Notes: generated by a model from the letters alone, not told the origin. 64,000 nucleotides of DNA from Acanthosoma haemorrhoidale (GCA_930367205.1 OV884013.1:116274869-116338868), one strand, 5' to 3'. Positions 12,690-26,149 are shown, numbered from the stretch's first letter. Translations and numbers: made by a program.

Positions 12690-13272
12690 TAAACAACTTT
12701 ATTATGATGAAATTACAATCTACCTTTATTTAATAGGCAATAAATAATTGAGATAAGTGTTTTAATTCATATCATATTTACAATTCATCATTCGCTCGCA
12801 CATTCATACAATACTTACAAACAGCCCAGGGGCCCCCCAAGTCCACACGGTTGTTGCCTCCCTCACAAGCGAAAGAGGAAGCAGAGTCTTGGGAAGCCCC
12901 CACGCTCCCCCACGAGTCAGTGGAGGCTGACGAAGAGCGCGAGAGCCACATACGCTCAGGACATGATTGGAGAAACTGGCCATTGCCAGGACTCCCACTG
13001 TTGCGCATTTATAGTAGGTCACGAGGCCACTGTCGTTTCAGTCTCCGAGGAGGATTATAGGGATGAGTGGAGCAGTGCAATGACTGTGCTAGGGGATTAG
13101 GGTGGTTGGATAGGTTACTATGGAATTTCATGAATTTGGAAGGGATGAGTTCAAGAATGTAGGGTATATTAAGATCATTATGAAGGGTTTTGTTGGTGAC
13201 GTAATAGGGTGCATTCACTATTGTTCTCAGGACTTTTGATTGAAAGGATTGGATGCGCTTGATGTTCGACTT
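12690..13272 (-). mobile_element. LINE-A 3' end
   Basis: From the terminal AATAAAGTTGTT (12695 region) to the codons for SNIKRIQSFQSKVLRTIVNA. The minus frame 13009-13362 retains TNKTLHNDLNIPYILELIPS. It is 5' truncated at 13272. Confidence 0.8.
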
Positions 13273-13727
13273 AATATTAAAATTAACTTTAACTTTAATC
13301 CTATGAAAAATAATAAGTGATATTAAAATAATATTTTCGTAGTACATTGCAAAGAGTATCAAATTGAAGATCTTTGTCGTGATTTTTAAGTAAAGAACCT
13401 ACCTGAGTTACAAGCTTCTAAAAGATAATATTACACATTACACTATGGCTTCAATGTTAGTCAATATCTGTGACTATATATGTTAGACTACATCAAGTAT
13501 ATCTGTGAGTTCAGAAGCGTTTGTTTGTGGATTGGCTTGGGTGGATGAAAAAGATATGTTTAATATTCATATGTGGACACATTTCGATAAAGTTGCTATG
13601 TCTTCATATCTATATGATATATATCATACCTACATCTAAGACTGAGATGTAGAGGGGGGAGTCTGTTTAAAACGTATAAGTGTGATTGAGTTTAGTTATC
13701 TGTGAAGCAGACACTTTCCAAATTCTA

Positions 13728-14360
13728 GCAGAAGGACCTGATCTGGACATACGGAATAGAGCTATGGGGGACAGCAAAAAAGTCGAACATCAAGCGTATC
13801 CAATCCTTTCAATCCAAAGTCCTGAGAACAATAGTAAATGCCCCTTATTATGTCAGCAACAAAACCCTTCATAACGACCTTAACATACCCTACATTCTAG
13901 AACTCATCCCTTCCAAGTTTATGAAATTCCACAGTAGCCTTTCCAACCACCCTAATCCTGTAGCACAGTCATTGCACTGCGCCACTCATCCCTATAATCC
14001 TCCTCGGAGACTGAAACGGCAGTGGCCTCGTGACCTGCTATAAACGCGTGACAATGGGAGTCCTGGCAATGGCCAGTTTCTCCAATCATGTCCTGAGCGT
14101 CTGTGGCTCTCGCGCTCTTGGTCAGCCTCCACTGGCTAGTATCCGGTGACGCGGCTGACGGAGGAGCGTGGGGGACTTCCCAAGACTCCGCTTTCTCTTC
14201 GCGGTGGATTTGGGGGGTCTCTGGGGTGTCTGTAAATATTGTATGAATGAGCGAGTGAATGATGAACTGTAAATATGGTATGAATGAGAGCATTTATCTT
14301 AATTACTTATTGCCTTATAAAAGGCAGATTGTAATTTTAGCACAATAAAGGATTATATAA
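13728..14360 (+). mobile_element. LINE-A 3' end
   Basis: Plus-oriented copy from CTGGACATACGGAATAGAG to GCACAATAAAGG. It lies head-to-head with the copy at 12690-13272 and opposite to 14546-14872. Confidence 0.8.
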
Positions 14361-14545
14361 AATATGTCAAAACGTTGTTCACAAACATCTCTTTTTAATC
14401 AACTAACCGGAAGTTCCAACAGATGCTTTAGCTCAATAACATTAGAAAGTAGTTTTATTAACAAGTCTTATTTTAGCTCAAAAATTCTTTAAAAAAAGTA
14501 AAATCAAGACAATAAAGATACATTTATTATTTCACTCAATCTAAC

Positions 14546-14872
14546 AATCTTTATTGTGAAATAATTACAATCTGCCTTTTATAAGGCAATAATAATACAG
14601 ATAAATGATCTCATTCATACCATATTTACAGCATCATTCACTCGCTCATTCATACAATAGGACATGATTGGAGAAACTGGCCATTGCCAGGACTCCCACT
14701 GTCACGCGTTTATAGTAGGTCACGAGGCCACTGCCGTTTCAGTCTCCGAGGAGGATTATAGGGATGAGTGGCGCAGTGCAATGACTGTGCTACAGGATTA
14801 GGGTGGTTGGAAAGGCTACTGTGGAATTTCATAAACTTCGAAGGGATGAGTTCTAGAATGTAGGGTATATTA
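14546..14872 (-). mobile_element. LINE-A 3' end with internal deletion
   Basis: Terminal 3' UTR (14546-14658) is joined directly to the region at AGGACATGATTGGAGAAAC. About 200 bp present in other copies is deleted at 14659. Confidence 0.78.
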
Positions 14873-15405
14873 ACTCTTGTCTCCTTTCAAAGCGAATAAA
14901 TCTTTCGCCTTTTACTAAAGATATTATTAAAAAAAAAAAAAAAAAGATCGATTATACAATAATAATTGCCCTTAAGAAGAACATATGCGTCATAGATATT
15001 GAGATGCAGCTATCAGTGGTTTTGACTGATAACAGCCCGCTGATAACATGAATATTGACAGCAGATAAGGGCACAAGTACAGCTCACATATTTGCATAAG
15101 CTTTTTTAGATTAGCATCTAAACCATAAGGCATATTATATCGCTCGTTCACCTGAAAACAGCGTTTTTAAAGGATCTTACAGCAAGATTTAAATTCATCT
15201 ATTTCATTAATATTGAATAAAACACGGCTTGTGACAACCCCTCCACTACTCCATGGTTCCACCACTGCCTATATGGGGCAGGTCAGGCACCTTAATGAAC
15301 CATTACTGAACGAACGATTCACCTCATGGTATTGGTCATTTTTTATACTTAAAAGGTTAGTCACAAAGTTTTTATGGCTTATTGCCTTTGAAGTATAAAA
15401 ATAAC

Positions 15406-16268
15406 TGTCGGGCCGTCACGAGGGGGTGCCTAGTTACCCTAGCCCTGGTGACGAAGTGAGGGTTGATTAGGCTATGACCTGGACAATCGTTTCATGACGG
15501 TCTTATTATCTGACTCCATTTTTGATAGGTAAGTGCCCCGACAATGCACTATGTTCAGGAGAAGAGGTATAGGGTAGGTAGTTTGTGTCGTCTTGGAATG
15601 ACCACGAATTCACACTCGGTATCTGAGGGTAGGCGAAATCCGTCAGGATCCCAAAGGCGAGTGTGAACCGAAGAGAGGCAGACTGAATTGCCGTGGGGAA
15701 CACTGCTTGGTAAGCTAGCAGGGCCACGACAACCGTTGTCCACTAGGGAGAGGTCTCTCCCAAGGAGCTGCTGGATTTAGCGAGACGAAGGCAGAGATTC
15801 CCACTAGGAAGGTGTGGGGTCTGACAAGCGCCGGACTAAAACGTAGCGAGGTGAGGAGGGTTAGATGCAGAGGTTTTCATAAATGAGGAATCAAAGTTTT
15901 GAACATCAGCGCAGCCACAAGCCATCAGTTAGCGAGTCGTCAGGAGAATGAATTACAGGCCCAAACCGCTGGTCTTAAATACCCAGCTGGCTTCGTCAGT
16001 AGTCAATCAGCTTCGGTTTTGTTGTACCCAATGCCAGTTGAGTATGTGGTTTTCTTTGTTCTCTGACAAAGAGATATGTCACCGATACGTGAGCCGGGTA
16101 AGGGTCTCTTGGCGGGTTGGGTCGCTTAGTACCTGCTACTGGTAGCTGGTGCCCCAGCTCATATAACTAACAATGATTTATATTTTGGTAATGTTATTTA
16201 AATTTGTTTACAATATATGTACAATAGAGTATAGGGTGATTTATCTTATGTAGTTGGCGGTCGCTACA
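15406..16268 (+). mobile_element. Solo LTR with 5-bp target duplication
   Basis: Begins TGTCGGGCCGTCACGAGG and ends GGCGGTCGCTACA (TG...CA). ATAAC is directly repeated at 15401-15405 and 16269-16273. No gag-pol, primer-binding site or second LTR is adjacent, so the provirus was lost by LTR recombination. Same family as 33000-33851. Superfamily is not decidable from the LTR alone. Confidence 0.9.
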
Positions 16269-16273
16269 ATAAC

Positions 16274-17674
16274 AAATGTTCTTTTTCACCCCAAACTTTA
16301 AAGATATGGGCATTTTTCTGCACTTCACACCAATAACGCCTATTATTGTCCTTATTATATTTTGACTGAGATCATTGCCAGACTAAGGAGCTCACTACAA
16401 ATAATTGGAACAAACATTTTTTAGGTTATATGCCAGATAGACAAATCTGCATATGGGGGTCACAATCCTCAAGATTCGCATCCTGCACTTTCTTCAGCTA
16501 TTTAATTACAAATAATAACAAAAAGAGGTTTAGAAAAACGTTTTAGAGAAATGGGTATGCAAATGAAAAAAAATATTTAGAACTTTAGCTTTAAAAAATA
16601 ATTCAACGTGTATTTGATGTTTTTTCGTTCGCTGGAGTAACGCAATTCATAATATCCGAAGTTATATGGAGACAGTTCGTGATACCTGCGACGTGTTTTT
16701 CTGATAGAGGTAGGTATCGTTATTATCCTGTTTAAATCCTAGCTAGCAATACTTCTCTCGATGATGTTTGTACACGTTATACGTATTTTAAATCTTTAAT
16801 AGACCTTTCAAAAAGTTGTTAATAATTGATGTGAAAATATCTTATTCATTAAAAAAGAATACTGTATTGCCCAACCACGAAAGGGGTTCTATTAATCGAT
16901 TCTGTTCGATTAGATCAACGTTTCACAGATGCTAGACGTAGAGGCGGAAGTGTGACATAGAGGAAGTCAATGAACCGGAACTATCCGGTGAAATATGCAC
17001 TGCCTCCAATGAATATGCATGGGTATATCCCAGCCCCCATGATAGGACTATTGGTGCGAGCCAGCGATCTACATAAGGCCGTGGATATGGGTGCGAATCA
17101 GGCAGATATGGTCTCCAGTGCAGTTTGCCTGCTCATTGGGTAGAAATATCGATGGTAGTCATCGCAATCATTATTATCGATTCATCGCATCTCATCTGTG
17201 TGTCTCAATGATCTTTATTGATATGTCATATATATTAAATTATATATGATTACTCTTTTAATAATTAACGGCCAGATCGGGACCTCCTCAATTAGTTAGG
17301 CTCAACTATCCTACTCCAGTCCTTGACCTTCAGTTAATTTTCCATTTGAAGAATAGTAGTGAGCAAAGAAACTATATATGCATGTATATTTCTTTATTTA
17401 CAAATATGTTTAAAGATTGAATATTTGTTAACGGGTGACCCATTCATTATTTATCTGTTATTTATTCAAGAGTGACTATGCACCATCTATATACATATTA
17501 CTTATATATGTATATATACTCTTTACATGTTTTAATCATTTATAGAAGATTGGGTCTGTTATGTTTTGTGATAAATTGACCACATAATATGTTTAATATA
17601 ACATACTGAAATTGACTTACTGTTTTGAATTACGAATTTAAAAATATATATATTTATATACGTCTACTTCCCAT
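16274..17674. other. No gene recognised
   Basis: AT-rich, with a moderately GC-rich unassigned block at 16900-17170 and no frame over 60 codons. Confidence 0.5.
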
Positions 17675-18100
17675 TGTAGAATCCAAAAACCTTTTTCCAG
17701 TTTGGTTTCCTTTAACGACATTTCACTGCTCAACAAGGCCTTCGCGTTGTTGATCACATCTCTTCAGCCCTTGAAACCAAACAGTATTGCACTGCTGCCT
17801 TTCTTGATATAGCTCAAGCTTTTGACAGGGTTTGGCACGCAGGTTTGCTCTACAAGCTCAAAAGATATTTACCACAGACCCTTTTCCTAATCCTACAGTC
17901 CTACCTTTCAAACCACTTCTTCCAAGTCCACTGTGGTTTAGAATATTCTAATTACTATCCCATAAAAGCAGGAGTTCCACAGGGCAGTGTCCTGGGTCCC
18001 ATCCTCTATAATGTACACACCACTAATATCCCCTCTGCCCCCAATACCTTCTTGGCAACATTTGCAGATGACACTTGTCATTCTTGTCATTAAACATGTT
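17675..18100 (+). mobile_element. Jockey-type reverse transcriptase palm fragment
   Basis: After a frame break the frame reads AAFLDIAQAFDRVWHAGLLY, then YPIKAGVPQGSVLGPILYN and TFADDT. This includes the catalytic AFD and FADD motifs and the GVPQGS box of non-LTR RTs. Stops interrupt it at both ends, and no endonuclease or 3' UTR is attached. It may be from LINE-A or a relative, but no overlap with the LINE-A 3' fragments lets this be tested here. Confidence 0.82.
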
Positions 18101-18781
18101 CAAAAATAAAAGAACCAGATCAACCGCCGTTAATGATGCCTTTTCCAAAATTTATTACAGTTTTGGCTACCGCTAATTACTCATTCCCCTCAGGCTACAC
18201 GGAATCCGTCCTGCCCCTACCAAGTGGGAAACCAAGAACCTAACACTGTGCTATAGATTAGATAGGCGACCGCTTATTGGTATACAGGTATGGTGCTCAT
18301 TTTCAGGAAAAAAAAACATGTTATTATGCATAGTGAAACGACCGCCTGTAATTCGATTTAAATTACTAACGACCAACTTACAAGCTCTTAATCACTGACA
18401 GCTGGCCAAATACCCCTCACGTGTTCACGTGGCTCAAAGACAACTGTATAAAAACATCACCGCTGTTGCTGTATCCATCATCTGTAGCCCCCTCGGGTCT
18501 ATTTATAGGGGCAAAAACGTAGATCCGGGTAGGCGGCCATGGAGCATGGGGTGACGGGGTACTCCCACGGGATCGTAGCCGCTTGAGGATGACAAGGCAC
18601 GAAGGCTATCTGAACAGGAAGTGGAATGTCCTTATAGTAGCATTTTAAACCACGGAACTACAAGTAATCAATAGTAATCAGTATGTGGAGGGATCAAACC
18701 AGCAATATTCACATGTCCTACACCAGGGATAGGGGTTGCGGGGACAACCCACGCACAAGGTTTTTTTTTTTTTTAAGTTTG

Positions 18782-19107
18782 ACTAAGAACAAGTAGAAGG
18801 GGCCTGAGCAGAACTGTATAGCTGCCACGTGACTTCATGGAAGTCACTGATGGTTCCTGTTATTTTTAAGTAAGCAACCGCGTCCCTCCAACACCTCCCT
18901 ACTTCCCAGAATCTTATCCTTTTCTTATACATATATGTCTCAGCTTTAGCCCCAGACCCCACTTGTTCCTAGACCTTCCACCCAGTATGTAGTAACGTAA
19001 CTCTTAATATTTTTATATACCAGTGTTTTGCTTGTACTTCACTATAAAGCTTTTCTTTCTTTTTTTTTTTTAAAGACTCTCCTCTACAAAGATTATTTAA
19101 CTGTCGA
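18782..19107 (+). mobile_element. MITE-1 copy, 5' end lost
   Basis: Begins inside the family at CTAAGAACAAGTAGAAGG and ends with an intact GATTATTTAACTGTCGA. Confidence 0.75.
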
Positions 19108-20149
19108 CTGCATCAACAAAATACTTCTTCACGCTTTAATCGTAGGAAATCTCAGGGAATGTTTGAAAAAGACTTTGAGGAACATGCAGAGCTATAAGCC
19201 TCCATTGCGATATTCGTTTGATCTCAAGAGGCAGATCTTTTGAATTGTTCTGGAAACTACGCAGTGGTGTCTCAACTTATCTCTAAACTAATATTAAGGA
19301 TTTGTTCACATGAAATTGCAATTAAATGCAAGATCAGCTTATATATATTAGATTATATTCAAAAAGAGGAAAAAGGTTGTATCTTACCCTGTATAGGCAA
19401 GTGATACGTATTGTTACATTAAATGAAAAGATAATTTCGAATTGGGTAATTTGAGAAAAGTATTCGTTACATAACGTTTGTTCCTGATACCTTCATAACA
19501 TAATAATTCTTAACATGCGTGCCGCAAACGCAAGGGAAACAAAACTAAGACATTTGTGTCACCCCCTTGTCAATAAAGAAACGATAGTACAGCAGTATTC
19601 TCCTAGAATTCAAAGTGAATTAATTGGCCAACAAAACTAAAGTAAGCTCAGTTTAAAGTAAAAATAACTCACCGGATTATCAGCAGTAGTTGATGTTCTC
19701 AAAAAACGTAGTTCCTTTACGTTACGGGATTTATCTCTCCGATATGCTTGTCGTTATGGTTCAAAATATCAATGTTAGCATTTGTCCTTCAATACTTTGT
19801 AAAAAAAATGACAAAAGGGTGTCATTAATCGACTCTCATTTGAAACATTTAGTTAGATTAGCATCGACCGTGGAGTTCCCAAACATTGAGAAATCGATAA
19901 ATTAAAAAAAACTATTACAAGCTCCGCTGTTTGAGCTGTAAAAATGTACGATTTGATTTAATAAAACTTTGGTTCCTTCACATTTTTGCTACGCTCGGTT
20001 TTGAGGTGCTATACCCAAGAGAATTCACTGGTTTTCTTAATGCACTATCTGGGTATACAAATGGATAGATAGTAATCTCCATTACTCTACTCATTTTAGT
20101 AATAAAATAGAAAAATTACGACACAGGTCTTACCGGCTTTACCACTTGC

Positions 20150-20760
20150 TAACTTCACCCAACCTGTCGCTTCGTCTCAAACTGATGATATATAGATGTG
20201 TCCTCCGGCCAGGCTCTGCTGCACGGTTCCCCGCTATTTACCCACTTGACTGACAATACAACCAAATGTCTCCAACATTTCCAGAATGGGATCATGCGAA
20301 AAGTGGTCCGACATACTTCTTTCGTGAGGTTAAAGAACGCTGACCTGCACCCGTTGCTTGGTGTGCCGTCGGTGGGTGAGTTCATCCACCAGAGACACAT
20401 CAAGTTTTTTGACTCTTTGCAGCACCTAACCAACCCAGTGTTTAACACTATGACCCCACCACCCCTCCCACATCGATGGTATCAGACTGTCGGGGGAAAT
20501 TAGGTTAAGAATTAGTATGTAAGTTAGTTTTAAGGTTGATCAAAAAGATGAGCCCCATCACCTTTATTAGTCAGTTCAGTCCAGTCATGTATTATGTGTA
20601 TCATTATACTTGTTTGTTCCATTATATAATGTTTATAAAATAACAAAACCTGTATATAATGTAGCGATGCTACAGGAAATACAAAAATAATTTATAAATA
20701 GATTCGCCTGAGGATCTATAATTATCTGTAAATCTAAAGGGGCTATGAAGGAAGATACAA
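20150..20760 (+). mobile_element. LINE-D: RT C-terminus plus 3' UTR
   Basis: Codons for LRLKLMIYRCVLRP, then after a frame break ALLHGSPLFTHLTDNTTKCL, FQNGIMRKVVRHTSF and HIKFFDSLQHLTNPVF, the C-terminal domain of Jockey-like RTs. The stop at 20501 is followed by the hairpin at 20548-20563 and the 3' UTR. Confidence 0.82.
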
Positions 20761-23413
20761 AAAAATACTTTAGTTCTTGAAATACCTTGAATATGCATAG
20801 AAAATATAATTTGTTCAATGAGTTTGTGTAACCACGACCGAAATAAGTCATCTCTGCGCTACAACCGATAAGAGATCGAGGTAATTAATAGTAGAGTCCG
20901 AAGGAAGTCACTTTACTTTCTAGATTCTGTTTGTCTGTCTGTTGGCCTATGTGGTCTACCATAAAAATAATCATTACTAATTATAGGATCATGATTATGA
21001 CCCCTTGTAAATAAAAAATAATATTAAGTAATATTAACCATCACTGTGAGCTGTAATAAAGATGTTTTTGAAACGATATAATAACAGCACTGGTTGTCTT
21101 CAAACCTTTTAAGAAACAACTTATAAACTATACACAATATCCTACAATTCAAATCCACAGTCTATTCGGTGATTTTGAATTTCTGATCTTTGTTCTTTTC
21201 CCCACAGAACTGTAGCATTCCACTAGTTCTTTCTTGCTCACTCCACCTCTCTCTAGAATTCTCTATCTCTTAATATATATATTGTTGTAATATTTTGATG
21301 GTGTTTTCGAGATAAACTCGAAATTAGCGAGCGTTGATGGACAATATACAACTCGAGGATCACGATTCATGAATGTTTAAACACTATTCTTGCGCTGTAT
21401 CTGTCGTTAATATTTACAATATAAATAATATCAATAATTAAATAAAAATATTTTAATTTATTAAACTCAAAACAAGAAAAATAATAATATCCGAAACAAC
21501 TGGCATTGAACAACCAGTTAAAAGATGAATAAGGCAGCGGAAAGGTACGAGGTACGCGCCGAGGAACAAAGATTCCAGGCACTTGCAACCGACCCGGCAA
21601 CGAGACCAGACCATGATCACCACGAGGTAGCAATCCACGGACGTGAAGAAGACACCATAGATCACGCTACGCCACAAAGAAAAACTGGCCAGTCTCGCGT
21701 TTAGTAATTAGGTACATTTAAATTTAGTTTTTAATAATGTTATTTTATTACGTACGTATTTATTTGTATATTAAATTTAATGAACATATGTGTAATAAAC
21801 AATTATTCCTTTTGCCAGAAGTTTCCTATTTTTATTAACAGAACCTCAAGATAAAGATAAAAGTAAAAGTTAAATATAAAGATTAAAAATAAAATATATG
21901 ATAATAAATATTTTAATAATATATATATACTTCCTGCCATCAGGGCAGACACTTGTTGGTATACATTTAGTTATAGTTAGTGTTTTTTTCTTTTAATTTA
22001 ATATTTCACTTGACAGATAAACTAATTTTTTTATTTTGTGTTTCTTAATTGAAGTTTAGACTTCATTTGGCAACGTTATTTTTCTTTGTCTACAGCTTAT
22101 AGTTCTTTTATTTTTGCTAGATTTTTTTTTATATCATTTTTATTATTCATAGGATCCCAGGATAAAGTTTTTTTTCTATCTAATCATGTATCTACAAAGA
22201 GTTTTTTCAATTGACATTATATGTCTATATCTTTTGAGCAAAAAACCAAGCCGTAGTTCAAGGTTGTTATAATTAAATATTCTCTCCCAAAGAAATAAAC
22301 TTACATGGTTTATATTTTATTAACTTGGATAAAATTTAAAATAATCAAAAGTGATCATTGTTGTCTTCTTTATAGATATATTTTTTAACAAAAGAGGAAA
22401 ATCGTTAATAACTGAACTGTAATTGAATGCGCTTGAACATAAAAATTTCCTACTAAGTAGTAGCTAGAAAAATCATTGCCCAATACTGATCCGAAGGGAA
22501 AATAAATAATTCGATTGTCATTCCTCTACCATGTCAGCCATCCATGTCATCCCTAGACCATGGCTTTTTAATATGCTATTAGTGGATAATTGTTATATCC
22601 CTGAAAACCTCAAGCCAAACAGCTTGATACTATATAATTTTTTTTACAAATAATCTATTTTTTTAACAATAACCAGAAGATTGCTAGAATCCCTGTGTGC
22701 CATTTTTTTTCTCTTCACAGATAACTATTGGAATTTTTATCCATGGGATGAGATATGACAACTTTAAAAAAATGAATATTGCACAGGCTACTTCGCTGTA
22801 GAATTACATAAAATATATCTAAGAAGGAGCACAATGAGGTATAAACCTGTGGATGTAAGATACATTGTGAATATGTATTAAATACATGATAGATAATATG
22901 TACTAGTTCTAATAATGGCCGACAGACAGCAGCACTAAACAGTGTGCAACCTAGTTCCGACGTACGCCGCTAGAATGAGGCAATGTCGCCGCCTATGCTC
23001 CTTTTCAAAGCCCTCACGTCACAACGTTCACGCAGGTCTTTAACATGTCATTAGTATAATTCGTATATATATGATTTAGGTTGAGTTTTTCCTATTTCAT
23101 ACAAATAGTATGTATTTTAGTAGTTATGTATTTTTGTTTTGCGTATTAATTTCAATTTAGGGGCGTTCTGCCGTCAGGCAACCATATGAAAAAAGTTTCG
23201 CAATGTCAGCAACAAGTTCTGATAACAAGAAAATTAAGGATTAAGAAGACTGGGAATAATTAGAAATAAAAGTTAAATAGAAAAGAATTGAAATAAAAAC
23301 AAAGTTAGATCCATAGGGACTGATAGTTCTGGTACCGTGCGTACAAACAATCAAAGAAACTAACTGGTTAATTTCGGCAAATGGGAAATTGAAATATGTA
23401 GACTTTAAAAGAA
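20761..23413. other. No gene recognised
   Basis: About 2.6 kb of AT-rich DNA. Minus-strand frames at 21367-21677 are short and lack conserved motifs. No repeat shared with other parts of the window was noticed. Confidence 0.5.
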
Positions 23414-24220
23414 TTATTTTTCTTTTGAGATTTGGTAGTAGATACCTTTAGGTTGCTATAGAAAGAAATTCCGTGTAATTTTGTATACAAATGTCAATTT
23501 TAACACGGAGTGTTTTAACACATTTTACTTTTTTATTTCCATAAAGGCAAGAAAGCGGCAGAGGCTCACAAAGAGATATGTGAAGTTTATGGTGTTGGTT
23601 GTTTAACAGAACGCACGTGTCAGAATTGGTTTAAAAAATTTCGTTCTGGAGATTTTTACCCGAAAGATGACCAACGCTCTGGTAGACCTTCTCAAGTTGA
23701 TGATGACAAAATAAAAGCTATAATTTAATCGAATCGTCATATAACTGTGCGAGAGATTGCAAAACAGTTAAATGTGTGCCAGAGAACAATTGAAAATCAT
23801 ATAAGCCATCTTGGACTTGTTGAGAAGCTGATATTTGGGTTCCGCCACGACAATGCGAGGCCTCACACATATTTAGCAACACGTGCGAAACTATTGGAGC
23901 TTGGTTGGGAAGTGATGTCGCATCATCCGTACAGCCCCGACCTTGCGCCGTCGGATTTCATTTATTTCGAAGTTTACAAAACTTCTTAAATGGTGAACAT
24001 TTCAGTAATAACGATGAACTCAAATCGCACTTGGTTGAGTTTTTTGCTGATAAGCACCACAAGTTCTATGAGCGTGGGATCATAAAGTTACCAGAAAGAT
24101 GGGAAAAGGTCATCGAACAGAACGGAAGATATTTGACTGATTAAAGTTCATTTTTTGTATAGGAAAGATCGAGTTTTATTTCAGACTAAAAAACCGAAAT
24201 TACTTTCTTGCAAACCTCAA
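23414..24220 (+). mobile_element. Irritans-type mariner, internally deleted
   Basis: Frames read the N-terminal HTH (KAAEAHKEICEVYGV-like), then [18 protein letters not shown], then jump straight to [10 protein letters not shown] and [10 protein letters not shown], the D2 and D3 signatures of the D,D34D transposase. About 125 residues with the first catalytic Asp are missing. A TAA stop at 23726 and a frame break near 23980 further disable it. The right end CCGAAATTACTTTCTTGCAA...CTCAA is kept; the left terminal repeat is not recognisable. Confidence 0.85.
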
Positions 24221-24492
24221 TATTGTTCACTACAGGTTTTAAGACTCAGTTTTTGAATTAATTGATTGTAAAAGCTTTATTATTGTTATTTTACATCGGA
24301 GCCCATGAGCCATTATGCTATTATACAAGAACAGAAATATAGCTGCTGAGTACGACAAAGCCCATCAGCGAAGGAGATATGATCGCACGTTACTTTCTAA
24401 GCGCGTCTTTTTAAAGGTCAGCTTTCGATAAACTCTTTTATTTTCCTATCACTAATGCTGAAGAATGGTGAAAGTGCTTCTGCTTCTTAGAT

Positions 24493-24939
24493 GTGGCTAA
24501 CGAAAATGAATTGGTTTTCTATCGCCTCCACTCGGCTATGAGTGAGAAGATGATTCGGACAATCTCACCCTTTCCACCGTGTAATATACGTGTAGAAGTG
24601 CTTTCATGTAATGCCAATCATCATTTTGTTAAAACGGTATGTCATAACAGCGCCCTTCCCGTATTCCATATTCTGCTTATCCGTCGATTGGTATATCGAG
24701 GAACAATCATCCGGTTTAAGAGATGGTTACCTCAACAAGGGAAGAGGTGGCAAATTAAAATGTTCGCTCAGGAAGTTGATTCAATCACTGTTAATAATGC
24801 TAATAGCTTGTTTATGGACAGAACTGATCAAGCAGGATATTGGACAATTCCACTTATATTGAGAAAGTTGTCATTTTTAGCTGCGACCATAACGAAATCA
24901 CAAGAGAAGGCAAAGCCAATAAGAATGCTTGTTGAATAA
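24493..24939 (+). pseudogene. Unassigned 148-codon frame, possibly a transposase remnant
   Basis: An open frame with a mid-part reading YRGTIIRFKRWLPQQGKRW then QIKMFA, which loosely recalls the 'RGR...QY.P.KP.KWG.K.F' segment of piggyBac transposases. Neither DDD residues nor TTAA ends were seen, so this is only a hint. It lies between a mariner relic and a MITE fragment. Confidence 0.25.
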
Positions 24940-25117
24940 ACTACTTTTCAATTGTCTCCTATGCAGAATACTCGGCCAAATTACTTGGTACTAACTGAAC
25001 TTGATGGCTCTCTCTCTTGAACATACCCCATATCCTAGTGTGAACATGTACTTCACCAAATGAGATCATTTTCGCAGCACAAGATAACATCAGTCATGTG
25101 TAGCTGTGAGCAATATC

Positions 25118-25172
25118 TTCAGCAGAACTGTATACTTGCCTTATGACTTTATAGAAGTCACTGATGGTATTT
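25118..25172 (+). mobile_element. MITE-1 internal fragment
   Basis: About 55 bp (CAGAACTGTATACTTGCC through GTCACTGATGG) matching the 5' third of MITE-1. It stops abruptly where the Tigger-like sequence begins. Confidence 0.6.
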
Positions 25173-26149
25173 CCGTTTAATTCGTACAAATTTGCTGGTC
25201 CCTGGAGAAAATCCCGGTAAGTGGTATAAAAACAATGCATTTCAGCCCCCTCGGTAATTCGTATTTTTTTTTTATGCTCGAGGTCACTTAAAACGTTTTA
25301 TAATACGTATTTCCAGCTTACAAAACTCGTTAATTTGTACTGTTTCAAGAAAGGGAAAGAGGACAGTGAGAGACCAGAGAGCAGAGTGAGTGCGAGATAA
25401 ATGTTTTCTATGAAATCCCATATGTGATTCGTACTCTTTTTACTGAAAGGAAATAAGGAGAGGAGAGAGGGAAAGTTTTAGGAATTGTACTAAGCTTTTC
25501 TTTCGTTACTACGGTTCAGTCTCGTTTTCGTTATCGTTGTGACGCGTTACCATGCCTCCGAAAAAAGGTAGCCTCTCTATTAAAGAGAAAGAACAAATCA
25601 TAAACGCCGTGGCCAGTGGCTTTAAGCAAAGTGACGTATCCAAGCGTTTTAACGTCCCTCGTCCCGCGATCACAAAAATCCTGAAGAACAAGGACAAAAT
25701 CACTTCCATCAAGAGACATCAATCAGCAAAGTAAAACGCTTCAAGACTGGTGATTACCTACAACTTGAAGAGAACTTAAAAAAGTGGTTCGCGCAAGCAA
25801 GGAATTCAAATGTACCAGTTGGAGGAAATATACAAAGGAATTGACAATACAAATACGCAAGGATTGCGTCAAAAAAAAGTTGCGGATTTTTTTAGTACAA
25901 ATGATTGGTGTTTATTTAATCTAGAACATAAGTGCATATTTTTTATTGCATGTATTGTTTATTGTTTAGTTTAGTATTAAGAAGTGTTTATTGCATAGTT
26001 TTTATCCTAACTACATTGTACATACTTCTTAATACATACATGTTTGCATTAATACGTTTTTTAATTTTGTACTGCCGATAATTGGTATTCCCAATAATTC
26101 GTACCAAACAGTCAGTCCCTTGACAATACGAATTATCGGGATTCTACTG
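25173..26149 (+). mobile_element. Tigger/pogo-like transposon relic
   Basis: The frame at 25552-25731 reads MPPKKGSLSIKEKEQIINAV then NVPRPAITKILKNKD, a CENP-B/Psq-type N-terminal helix-turn-helix. A following frame reads KRFKTGDYLQLEENLKKWFA, the second CENP-B HTH. The DDE domain is absent. The right terminus ends CGGGATTCTACTG before TA and carries internal AATTCGTA repeats also seen near 25180. The left end is degraded. Confidence 0.75.

Noticed and set aside
20198..20503. Frame taken as a host gene
   Set aside because: It matches the C-terminal domain of Jockey-like RTs and recurs at 59489-59815 with the same 3' UTR.
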